DNA of 64,000 nt from assembly GCA_029204225.1 (NCBI GenBank), contig CM055108.1, positions 18,197,779-18,261,778 on the forward strand, written 5' to 3'. The position numbers and the translations under genes were made by a program. Below, one piece after another: positions 1 to 10,900 of the stretch. This DNA comes from Diphasiastrum complanatum. Taxonomy: Eukaryota; Streptophyta; Lycopodiopsida; Lycopodiales; Lycopodiaceae. Every line of letters begins with the position of its first letter. The stretch's first letter is position 1. Below the pieces are notes generated by a model. It saw nothing but the letters and a program-made list of their open reading frames with translations. It was not told the DNA's origin and searched no databases.

Positions 1-881
1 CCAAATTGGTCATCCATTCTTACGGTGAGAGAAACTTGGGCTAGTTAAGAGCATGGATGCCAATCTTATTTTGAGGTTCACCACACTCAACCCCTTTCCA
101 CCTCCTTGCCATTGGCGTATAGAAGGAATCAATGCGCAACTACTTTGGGCTAGTGCCATAACTAGAGATTTACTAGTTTATAAAACTCAAAAAACTTCAA
201 GAATAGGTTTATAACTTGATTTCACAAAGTCACAAAACTTTGTGTAATATCTTCAAACTTTAACAAACTTAAGTTTTAAGAACTTAAAACTTTTGTAAAG
301 TTTCATGTTTCAAAACTTGAAAGCCTTTGTACTTTCTAAAAAGTACAAAATTGATAGCAAGGTGAGGGGAGAGATGTTAGTACCCTTCCTTCCTCCTCAC
401 TAACAAACCATAGCGGGCCACAGGCACACTTGCAGCTGCTTGCGCCCAATCCCCCCTCCTATATACTGCACAACCTTCTCCCGCCAGGCGTCTGTACAAC
501 CGCGCGAGCCCATAATTTCTTTTAACGCTCCCAAAAAATTCGAAAGCTAGGAATATTGGGCTGTCTCAGAATCAGCTCAAAATACAAAACTTGTTTGCTG
601 AGTCTACGTCCAATAACCAACAGACAGAAAACAGACACGGTTTAAAGAAAATCTGCAGCAAACATCGACTACCAGAAACCAGAAACCCTAATAAAATCAA
701 CCCCTTTAGCTAACATATGAAGCTTGTTCTCTATCCAAAAGATGTCGAAATTGAACGAAATTAAAAACAAAGTTATTCACAATGATCCCACGATGAAAAC
801 TAAGCTTTTCAAATACATCAACAATAAGTTTAAATCAACCGTAACTTAATTGAAGCGATTGCACCTTATAGACAATGATTG
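1..881 (-). other. Leader or internal part of a minus-strand LTR element, cut by the window edge
   Basis: No coding region can be supported here. The stretch lies directly downstream (reading the minus strand) of an LTR and primer-binding site, so it is most simply the untranslated leader of that retrotransposon, running off the left edge. It holds short direct repeats of AAACTT-like words around 185-310 but no protein domain. The assignment rests on position only. Confidence 0.4.
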
Positions 882-896
882 GTGGCTCCGATACCA
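882..896 (-). promoter_or_regulatory. Primer-binding site (tRNA-iMet type)
   Basis: Read on the minus strand this is TGGTATCGGAGCCACC, close to the TGGTATCAGAGCC complement of initiator tRNA-Met used by many plant LTR retrotransposons. It sits two bases after the CA that ends the adjacent LTR, so it fixes both the orientation and the LTR boundary. Confidence 0.65.
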
Positions 897-898
897 AA

Positions 899-1376
899 TG
901 TAAGAATTCCCATCGTCGATCCGGTCATTGTTAAGACACAATCAGGTGATGAACGCTATGTTACCGCCCATCCATAGAGGTACTGCCACATCTCCCTTGT
1001 GCATTGGAGCTATAGACCACCATCAAGCAAGCTCGGATCTTCGATAAGCCATGGTGTCTCATACTACCATACCGTACCCTCAACCCTTGCTTACCTACAT
1101 CTTGAGGCCTAGATAATCGTCTTGACTTGACCACCAGTGGAAGAGAAAATGAATGACAAACTCATGGAGATCCACCTCTATATACATAGTCCAGGTGTCA
1201 TCTTCGATCATAGGAGTCACGCATGACCAACAACACACGTCAATTGTGCACATTGACGCAGTCCATGACATTGACATGTGGCACTCAAAAGACCATAGCT
1301 CAAGACCAGCGTTTTGTTTCATAAATGAGACCGTCACTCCAAATAAGTTGTTGCTTGCCCTTATGGGTACGTAACA
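899..1376 (-). repeat. LTR of a minus-strand retrotransposon
   Basis: On the minus strand the segment starts TGTTACGTACCC and ends ATTCTTACA, giving a 478-bp TG...CA LTR. A TATA-like box (TATATAGAGG) lies near 1177-1185 and the primer-binding site follows immediately, so this is a 5' LTR. It interrupts a plus-strand LINE copy whose coding similarity resumes at 1377. The partner LTR, and hence the target duplication, lie outside the window. Confidence 0.65.
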
Positions 1377-2512
1377 ATCTACCATGTTAGCTCCTATGAT
1401 TCGGACGAAGCCCTCTATTTCACACGAGGTCCTCCTTGCCGAGATTGTTGGTCTACCTATACAGATAGATGCAGCTTTCAGCTCATTGCATATACTCAGA
1501 GAGTTCAAGCACTTCCAGATGCAGCTGGGAGATATACATAGATAGCACTTGTTTCTTCACATTATCTTCATGATTAAGACTATTGGCTATCATGGTTTTC
1601 TCAAGCATCGCACCTCCTTCTTGAGTCATTTGATATCTCCATTACATAGCTTCATATTAAGGTTGTTGGCTCAATTGGTTATCTTGACATCCAAAGTTTC
1701 TTTGGTCTCAAGTTCGAGCTTTCCTTGGAAACCAAGAAACATTACATAGCTTCCCATAAGTACTCACCATTATATCAATGCTTTTTATGTCGGATATATT
1801 TTGATCGTACATGGAGACGACAGTTGGGGTTTAAGCCCAGCTATTACCAAACCCTTCATTGAGGTAGACATAGCAAGGTTCCCAGTTTTGCCACATTTCC
1901 AGAATATTCCAAAAGATGAGAAGCCGATTTGCCAATTATGCTCTTTACATTAGGTGGAATCCAAAGAGCATTTTATCTTTAGATGCCATGTATATTATGA
2001 GATTTGAGTGAAATAGTTTTGTCTGTTTCACGACATGCTCACCACACTACGGTCACTCCTAGCATATGAGGACTCCCGTTGTGTGACATTTATGATACAA
2101 GACATGTTCCTACTGTGACGAGAACTATGTCAGATAGCTTAATAGAGTCATCTTATTTCTCTGTGATACATGTTCATAGAGATGAGACAACGAACCACTC
2201 ATAGTCATGTTGCAGCCCGAGCTATTCGACTATCATGAGACAAACATCTCATCCTCTTAGATGACGTCAACAGCTATCAGAGTTTCCCCATGTTGCAGCT
2301 CGTATCACATCTTATTTAAGTTCATAGCATTTAGATATATTATTCTGTTTCTATTATTGTTTCGGAGACGTTTCATACGCTCCCACTATTACCACACACT
2401 TGACATGTACAATTACGCTCCCACTGTTACCACACACTTGACATGTACAATTACTAGTCCTATATGCCTTTTGGCATGGAAAAGACATTGATAGAACTCT
2501 CTCTCTCTCTCT
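1377..2512 (+). mobile_element. L1-like LINE, 3' part of ORF2 (relic)
   Basis: Translation in shifting frames matches the C-terminal part of the long LINE at 34.6-40 kb. First comes a segment like HEVLLAEIVGLPIQIDAAF, then the region around 1790-1890, then a CxxC...H...C zinc-finger-like block (ICQLCSL, near 1930) followed by HFIFRCHVYYEI. It is broken by many stops and frameshifts and has a deletion after PHF near 1890. The 3' end carries the family's shared tail (CATGG...AAGACATTGATAGA) and stops in a short CT run at 2489-2512. The copy was later hit by the LTR at 899-1376. It is not functional. Confidence 0.75.
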
Positions 2513-2579
2513 CTCTATAAATTGAGCTTTCCTTTTACGGAGATTTGCAACAACCATGAGAGCAATGTAGAAATTCACC

Positions 2580-3600
2580 AAGAGTGTCCCCTATCACCTA
2601 CTATTATTAATATCTTTCTTGAAGTAAAAATCTATATAGAAGAGTGCCAACATCAATAGGTGTGTAGATTGTTCCATAGCTACTATTTGTAGGTGACATA
2701 ATTCCAATGAGAATAGTTCATAAAGGACTACAAAAATAATCCAAATTCTTCACAATTCATGTCAAAAATAGGAATGAAGACAAATATTGACAAAACAAAG
2801 TGCATGTCAATCAATACCAAAAAATGTAAAGATTTATGCATAAATGATAGAAAACTTGAATTTGTGGATGACTACAGCTATCTTGGTATAGAATCTAAAA
2901 AGAAATTATAGATGGCACAAATTTATGGATAAATAATTAACATGTGGACGGTCTATGAAGGTACTTCTCATTAGCTGTTAAAAAGTTGACCTATACAACT
3001 AGTCTTTGAGATGGAAGGATTTTAGCATTGTTATTCTTCTAGTATTGATATAATGGGAGGCAAGCCTTATAAATGATTTATGGGAGAAGGCTGAACAAGT
3101 TAATAAATGCTCTTTAAAAGAGAAATTAGGTGCAAAAATCAACTACCCCATCCAATGGTGCTTAAAAAGATTGAGATGCTTACCAATGAAGGTGAGGCAC
3201 TACTAATTGGTATCTCTTACATCAAAAGGTTTTGTATGTTAGAAAAGAAACTAGAAAACATTGTTATGATTGTTTATAAAATTGCTCAAAAAATGGGATA
3301 TAAAAAAAGACTATCTAAGAGTGTAGATATTGTGGTTGTTGTCATGAGTAGAAAGCATGTACGAAAAATCAAGAAAAAAATCATCATATGGATGCAAACA
3401 GATCACAAGCATATTCATATGCACCTACCTCCTTTCCATAGAGACTACTTTTATTTGTTCTTATAAACTCAAAGTGGAGCATGGAAGGTGTTCAAAGACA
3501 CCCAAAGAAGATCTACATTGCTAAGTGTGGGGATATTATGGAGTTCAAACATTAGAAATTGTCTTCTTTTCTCTCTTCAAGCAAATAGATTAAGTTCTTA
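2580..3600 (+). mobile_element. Second LINE family, reverse transcriptase relic
   Basis: Scattered frames resemble the end of a LINE reverse transcriptase. A FVGDIIPM-like block near 2690 sits at the FADD catalytic position with one Asp lost. The following KTKCMSINTKKCKD and VDDYSYLGIE (2800-2890) match the post-catalytic segment of non-LTR RTs. A basic C-terminal stretch runs from about 3107 to 3463. It differs from the L1-like family elsewhere in the window but resembles the relic at 32.07-32.79 kb. Stops and frame changes are frequent, and both ends are uncertain. Confidence 0.55.
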
Positions 3601-3748
3601 TATACAAAAAAATTCGCATTAGAGAGCCTTGTACCAAACAAACTAGAAGCTATTCTAGAACTCTATGAGAGCTGAGAAATTATGAACAACACATTTTTAA
3701 CTTGATTGTGTTATTTCTTGTCTAATGAACCTTTTGACAACAAAAATC

Positions 3749-3750
<2 letters not shown>

Positions 3751-3841
<91 letters not shown>
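3751..3841 (+). repeat. (CT)n microsatellite
   Basis: About 90 bp of uninterrupted CT dinucleotides. Any reading frame through it is an artefact (Leu-Ser repeats). Unlike other CT/GA tracts in this window, no LINE 3' tail is visible directly beside it. Confidence 0.97.
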
Positions 3842-3844
<3 letters not shown>

Positions 3845-3957
3845 ATCAATTCACTCATAATTGATGTTTCAGGAATTGATGATAACAAAAAGAATTCTCT
3901 AAGTATTTGTGGTAGAACAAATAATTGATTGCTGACTGCAACATCAAATTGTAGTGC

Positions 3958-4445
3958 CATAGTTCCAAGAAAAGTACGGCTCCTAGAGTACCTAAGGAAC
4001 GGTTCCTCAGGTACATGATTTTCACCATTTTCAGCATCGCGTTCTCAGGATGATTTCGCATTTTCAAGATGATTTTAGGATCGTGTTTTCACGTTTTCGG
4101 AATGATTGGATCGTTTTCAAAATAATTTCAGCCTTCAGCATCATGTTCTCAAAATGATTTCATGTTTTCAGGATGATTTCACATTTTTGGGGCAATCTTC
4201 CACGCTCTCAGTATGATCTCAGGATTGCGTTTTCACGTTTTCAAAATAATTTCAGCCTTCAGGATCATGTTATGTTTTAAGGTTATCACGTTTTCAGGAT
4301 CGCTTTTAAGGATCAAATGTGCAGATTTCAGGATCCTGCTCCTAAAACCCCATTCCTAAAACTGTACCTTAGGAATGGAACGGCCATTCGTAAGGTACGG
4401 TTCTGTAGCCGTTCTAAGAAAAATCCTGAGGAATGGGCATCAATG
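3958..4445. mobile_element. hAT-type MITE with internal degenerate repeats
   Basis: The 488-bp segment starts CATAGTTCC and ends ATCAATG, matching the CA...TG ends of hAT elements. It is flanked by TGTAGTGC (3950-3957) and TGCAGTGC (4446-4453), a 7-of-8 match for the 8-bp duplication made by hAT transposases. ACGGTTCC / GTACGGCTCC words are inverted near the two ends. The middle (about 4030-4320) is a degenerate tandem array built on words such as TTTTCAGGATGATTTCA. No coding capacity. It lies just downstream of the host gene's last exon. Confidence 0.55.
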
Positions 4446-4745
4446 TGCAGTGCACACTAAAGCTCTTCATAATACTAATTTCCATGAAAAAGTTGGCATT
4501 GATACTCTAGGTGGAGGTAGGAATATATCCTATTCATTTCTCAAAAAAGTGAATTTTTCTTGATATATGCCGTTTGTGGGATATTATCATTGGCTTTTCA
4601 GACAGTTCACAGATGCAAAAGCAGATTGAGCATAAATAGGGCAATTTTGATCACAAAAGCTTCAACTAACCACTTAAGAGCAGTGTGTAGTCTTCCATTG
4701 AAATTTCTCGCCTGCAAGTTTGTCTCACTCGAGAAGATGAAAATT
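4446..4745 (-). other. Probable 3' flank / 3' UTR of the M16-like gene
   Basis: Non-coding by inspection. It directly follows the stop codon (4746-4748) of the last exon on the minus strand, so it probably includes the 3' UTR. No polyadenylation site was fixed. Confidence 0.35.
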
Positions 4746-4977
4746 TTATTTCACAAGCAATGGCATCACAGGTGCATCAAGAGACGAGAACAAAGGTGCC
4801 AATTTTGTGACATCAGTAACTACAAGAATTGGTTGAGAACTTGGATGGAGATGTCTCTTAGCAGCCTGTAGAATCTGATCTCTTGTTACTTCTTCTACTC
4901 CTTTCTTGTATTGGAAAAGAAAGTTTTGATCAATGCCAAAAAGCTCATATGACATCACTCGAGCCAGTTGAGAGCCA
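4746..4977 (-). CDS. M16-like gene, last exon and stop
   Basis: One base completes Ser, then 76 codons and TAA. It contains [16 protein letters not shown], a helical [18 protein letters not shown] segment and the final strand [11 protein letters not shown], the usual M16 C-terminus. Acceptor ATGCAG at 4978-4979. Confidence 0.85.
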
Positions 4978-7900
4978 CTGCATCAAAATCAATAAACCAA
5001 TGAGGAAGAAAAGCATGAACAAACACCAACAGAGAACTTTTAAGTTGATAAATTATATTAAGTCTTGTACATTGTAGCACCAACAGGAACTTTTTCCCTT
5101 TAAGAGATATGTGGCTTTAGACCCATCCTAGCAAGTAGGTTTCTAAAGCTATAACTTCTGAGTAATTTTATTTTCTAAAAGTAGCTGAGCCATTGAATAG
5201 CCAGCTACCATGTCCAATCAAAGTGTCCATATTATTAGCAAAAGACTTGCCCGTACACAGCAACGTCTAGAACAATCTCATCAATGTACCCAGCTGGTCA
5301 TTATTGCTGTCACTTTCTTCACATACCCTTGGTCATTTTTAACGTCCCCTCATATGGTCTTAAATCTAAAACCCCATCTTCACAAGACATTGCCAGAACA
5401 TGGAGAAGGCAATGACACTGAAAACTAACCAAAAAGCATGTCAGATCCTATTCACCTGTCTGAAAAATTGAAGACAAAGGAGTTGAGTGCTGCAGCTTTT
5501 GCCTGATCCAGTCTGTCTGTACAGAGAACTATCAAATCAGAACTCATGTGAAGTGAATATCTACACAAGGAAAACTCTTCTTTAAACGGCTTGGAATTCC
5601 ATAAATGATGCAATTAATATGAGAGGTGCTAAAATTTAACTAAGATTAGAAACCTGAGTCTGGAGCATCCTGGATGACTGCTGCCAATACTTTCTTTATT
5701 GCTTGAATGAAGTTTGGTATAGACTCAAGTCGGGTTTCTCCTCCGGCTACAAATGTTCCCTAGAAGAAAACAGTTGACAATATAATTTTTTTTGTTGGTG
5801 AACAGTTTGCTGAAAAAGATAACTGCACTCAACTGAGAAGATGGGTACTAGAGCTGTAAAGCTGTGTAGGCACTACCCTATGCTCCACAGCTGGACTCCA
5901 ACCACCAGAAACAGAATAAGCAAGACCTTCGCGAGATCGAACCTGCCCAAGAACACAGATTGTCAATGTACACTGGTTGTTTGAGCCTCAGAAACCAGTT
6001 CCGAGCAAAATGGAATGTGCTCAAATAATTATTAAAAAAATACCTAAAATATGAAGCAAGGGCTCATTTTTCTGAAGTTGGTGTTCCAGGAAGGTAAGAA
6101 TTTCCATAAAGGTAATCTAGTTACTACACCCCTGCCCCAATTCTCAATCTATAAATTAGGGCTTTTGCATGTATGCATGTGTTTCATGTGTGTGTGTGTG
6201 TGCGCGCGCGCGCGTTTATGAATATTAGGTAGGTTATTCAAGTTATTTAAGTTTCTGAGAGACCATTTTGATCCTATATGAAAGGTCCTAATTCAACAGA
6301 AGACTTCTAAGGCACGCACCTAATAAAGCGCATGGTTCATCAGCCCATTTCCAGAGGCCAAACTATAGAGGACGAATGGCAAAATTGAGCAGGTCTTCCT
6401 CCCAGTAGGGAGATGATTTCAGGACGGGTGAGTAAAACATAGGACGCAGATGGCAAGTAGAATGACATCAGCAATATAATCCAATTTGAGTGAAATGGGA
6501 TCGGCAAGTAATGATTCAACGGGGAAGCACTGAATGATAACCAGTTACTCTCCATGGATCTGGAATCAAATACGGAGGTTGTTGGAAAGTGAGCAAATGC
6601 TAGGCAGAACCGTGCTTCACCAGAATGTAGTACGTATGTAAACAAGTAATAATTTCAGGCCCAATCCAGAACACCCAATCCGGAACAAGCCCCTAACTTT
6701 GAGCTTATTTCAACAAAGACAAATTTTTACCAAGGATGGGGATATCTGCACATTACCTTCACAAACATAATCTTCTTCTGTGCAGCATACAATAGATAGC
6801 ATTTTAGACAGCTTGGAAAATCCTCTTGCATCAAGTATAGAAAAATAATGAAACTCTCATTCTGCAATGCACATGCCAATAATTTAGAGTTTTGTGCTGT
6901 CTGTGGACCCTGGAAGTACGGCGCAGACTGGAAGGTTCCAATGATAAACAAAATGTTTGAATCAAAACCCTTTCTTCTGTAGATTTCAAACGTTGTCAGA
7001 GTTATTTGCAACAGGCTGAATACACAGAAGTGCAATATAGCTAGTATACTTCAGGTAGCACAGATTTAACATAGACTGGGAGTAATCTTTTGCTTCCTCT
7101 CTCCCCTGTATCATCTCTCATCTCTATGTGAGTGCGGGCCTTCTTGGAGGGCGCACTATTATCCCTCCTAGTTGGGCCCTAACCACTGGAACTTCCTTTT
7201 AGGGTTCCTCTAGGCTATAAGTAGGGAATCTGTGTCATTTGTTACTCAGCTGATAATATTGATCTCTCTCTTTAGTCTCCTTAGTCTCTCCTTTTCCTGC
7301 TTTCTAGGGTTAAGTCTTGCTTATGTGATGCTTTCATAGCTTAGCTAAGGATAAGTCTTGCTTATGTGATGCTTTCATAGCTTAGCTCTAGATCAATTGT
7401 GGCTTCATTCGTAACTTGGTATCAGAGCACTTTCCTGATTACTGAATTTCAGATCTGATTTTTTTATTGGGCGCCCATTTTCCTTGCTGATTTTTTTTTT
7501 CCCTCTCTTTGCTTCGGGCTTTCATCTCTTTGCTTCAGCAACATTCAGCACAGTTTGGAGGACGACCAGCTTCCATCAGAGCATTTTCCTCGGCGGAGCT
7601 TTAGCGGACAGTTAACGGAAGTACTTCCGCTAAATTTGGCGGCCAGAAAAAAGAAAAAAATTTGGCAGATTATTCCGGCGCCTAAGTCCAGCTTGTTTGC
7701 AGGCTGTCCAGCGCCCAATTCCCTCATCTCTTTCGTCCGTTTCTCCTTCCATTTTCAGCCCTCTTCACTTTTGTTTGCAGGCTGTCCAGCCCCTTCATAC
7801 TTGTCACTTTCGTCCATTTTTGTCTCCGTTTGCAGCACTTTTTCAGATTTAGTAGAGGCTGTCTAACCCATCACTTTCGTCGATTTTTTTATCAGATTTC

Positions 7901-10900
7901 CATCATTTTGCAGGACATTTGTGGATCTTACTAGCTGCTGCCCAGCATCCATTTTCAGTTTGGATCTTCAACATTTTCAGATTGGATCTTCAGCTTTCTC
8001 TCTCCACTTGTTTTGTAGATTATCACTATCGTTTGGAGGAGTACTGGCGCCCTACTGCTGCCCACCTACTTCCAGCACCTTACTTTACTTTCCGCTTGTT
8101 GTCCACAACTCAACCTATTTGTACTCTTTCCCAGACCACCCCTCCTTGCATTGTCTCCACCTTCTTACTACTGATTTTCCAGTTGCTTGTTGGCTGCCTA
8201 ACCCTCTCTTTTTGGCACTCACCTTCCTTACTTGGCTGTTCATTTTCCAGCCATATACTCCACTACTTGCTACTTATTTCTCTCATTATTTGGTTGCTTT
8301 TGCAGGCCCCTCTTATCTCTATTTGGTGGCTGCCCGGTATCTCTCCATTTTACAACCGTTTTCAGCACGCTTTTGATTGTAGTTGCGAGGTACTAACACT
8401 ATTTGTCATTTCCCTCTTTTTTTTTTCTTTAGCAGGATTTTTCACGTCTTTTCATTGGTTTACCTGTTGTGACGACTTATGTCCTCTACTTCGAATCGTC
8501 CACTTGATTAGCGTCTTGCCTGGCTTAACTTTCTGCATGTGGCTGTTGTTTCGTTATTTCCATTCCATTTTGTAGTTTGTGTTGTCCATCGCATTTTTCA
8601 TTTTGTCTTTCGTTATTTGTTATTAGTTTCCGTTCCATTTACGTTTCAATTCCATAATTCATTTTCATTGTCGATTTCGTTTTTCACTTTTTCTTCGTTT
8701 TCTACGCTCCATAATAAAAAATAAAAATAAAAACCACCCAAATTATTTGGATCACTGGGTTACGTATTCTTTTCCGTTACTTTTAATTTTATTTTTTATC
8801 ATGACTTTTGATTTTCGGTCTCTATCCCCTTTAGATTATCTTTTCGTTTTTAATAGTGATATACCATCTGAACATATGTGGACAAATGGCTCACACGTCT
8901 TCAGTATCACTTTGATAGTTCTCGGCCAACTTGTCCAGGTCCTAATAAGATTCTTGATGCAATGTTTCTCTTAAAGGGTTCTGCTAGGTCGAAGTGGTTT
9001 GACTATGTCCATTCTCATCCGCCTATCTCTGAGTGGCATGACTTTCTACCAGTACTTCACCTTCTTCTCTTGTCGCTCTTACGAGTGGTATTATAGGTCT
9101 TGAGAGTTCTACTCCTTCTCATTCCTCTTGTGAGCATTCTTCCATATGCGAGGTTCCATTTTCTTGTGCAGGACAAATAGAGATAGAGTCACACATTTCT
9201 AGCGATACACATGAGGATGATTCTATATCACACAGTGTGAGCGAGTTGCCTGATTTACTTGAGATAGTTATTGATCCACCTGAGCTCATCATTGTATCCC
9301 ATAGTGAGTCATAGTCACATATACAGGTTCCTACTGATGTTGATTCACGTATACAAGCTGCGGCTGATATGGTCCTTGATACTGATATAGCATGATACTA
9401 TTGATGATGTCGTTGCATGCTTTGATGGTGCTACCGATGTTGCATGCTATGATATTGTTCCATGCTTTGATACTGATATAGTATGCCTTGCTACTATTGC
9501 CGATGTTGTTGCATGCTTTGATATTGTTGTTGAGTACTTTGATGCTACTCATGTTCCTGAGCGCCATGCTATAGATGTTGTCGCCTATGCTCCTTATTTC
9601 GATATTATTCATGAGTCTACGGTTGCTCTTTCAGGTGCTTTGGCTAATCCAGTAGATCTCCATATGGCATATGGTTATACATTTCATGAGGGTCCTATCG
9701 TATACTCACTAGCTTATTTTGCTGATACCCGTCTAGATGAGAATGTGGTTCTTCTAGATGCATATTTAGGCCAGAACTTATCAATTGATGCTTCTGTTAT
9801 TATGCCTACGTATGTTGTTCCATTTGTGGATCATATTATTCTAGATGTGGGACGAGAGTATATTTCTTTAGTGGAAGCAGTACACAATCATTTATTAGCA
9901 GTTACATTTCCACCAGGATTCGTGTTACACTTGTTCCTGCTTCCCAACCTCTCAGTGTTGAGGTTGCTCGTTCCCATTCTTTTCCTAGTTCTCAGATATT
10001 TCAAGGCTTGGATTATCGCAGTGGTGATTTTTCTGGTCAGGCAGATTTCTACATCATTCCTCTGGAGCACTATGACATTATTTTTGGTGCAGACTGGTTC
10101 TCTTCACTTGGTACTGTTGTTGTGGATCTCTCTCAGCAGACACTTTCCTTTACTCATGCTGGTCAGCATCATTCACTTGTTGGTATTGATTCCCAGGGTG
10201 ACTATCAATTGGTTACCGGGAAGCAGTTTATGCGTAGCCTGCCAAAGGCTCACGATGCAGCTCTTCTTTCCATTCAGAGTACATCAGTTGCTGCTTCACT
10301 TTCACCATCCATGGGTCCTCTTCCTCAGGTTGATGCTGCTCCGAATTTACAAGTTGTTGCTGCGTACTTTGCGCCTATATGCCTTGATTCATAGATATCG
10401 TATTTAGTGGTCATTCCTGGTTTCATTGATATTGAGGCCGTATACCTTGGTGGTATTTCTACTATTGCTTTTGCGCATACCTCAGATAGCCCTCCAGGAT
10501 CGGTGATTGGTGCAGTATCTTCTCCATTGGTCTCTATATCTCCATCTCTTGAGTCCGTTATGGCCGATGTTCTTGTTGATTTCTATGGGGTTCTTCACGG
10601 GTCCACGTTTGACGGTTCCCTTGATCAGGTTGTATCTTCTTTCGCTTTACTCCATAGATCTCTGCTTGAGGTTTGTGATCTACCTCATGATATTTCTACG
10701 GTTCTTGACATGATTCATGCGCCTTTGACGCTTACCGTTACACATTTTCCATTCGAGGATATTTGCCAGATGGTCACTATTACTTATCTAGGGTATTTAT
10801 ATGCTGGGATCTTTTTGTGCATCCTTCAATCTCCTTGTGTTTCTACATATAGGTTTGCTGCAGTCCATGCCGATGGTATACACTTTTGGGCTTTTTATGC

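Noticed and set aside
3725-3928. Leu-Ser repeat proteins over CT/GA tracts (also 20064, 61106, 61294, 61404)
   Set aside because: Translation of microsatellites only.
7919-8575. 218-codon open frame resembling a multi-pass membrane protein
   Set aside because: The Leu/Phe/Ser-rich hydrophobicity follows from the TTT/CTT-rich leader of an LTR element; two frames are open over the same stretch and no domain is visible.
9360-9600. CRISPR-like array
   Set aside because: Repeats are degenerate, unspaced and inside a eukaryotic retroelement.
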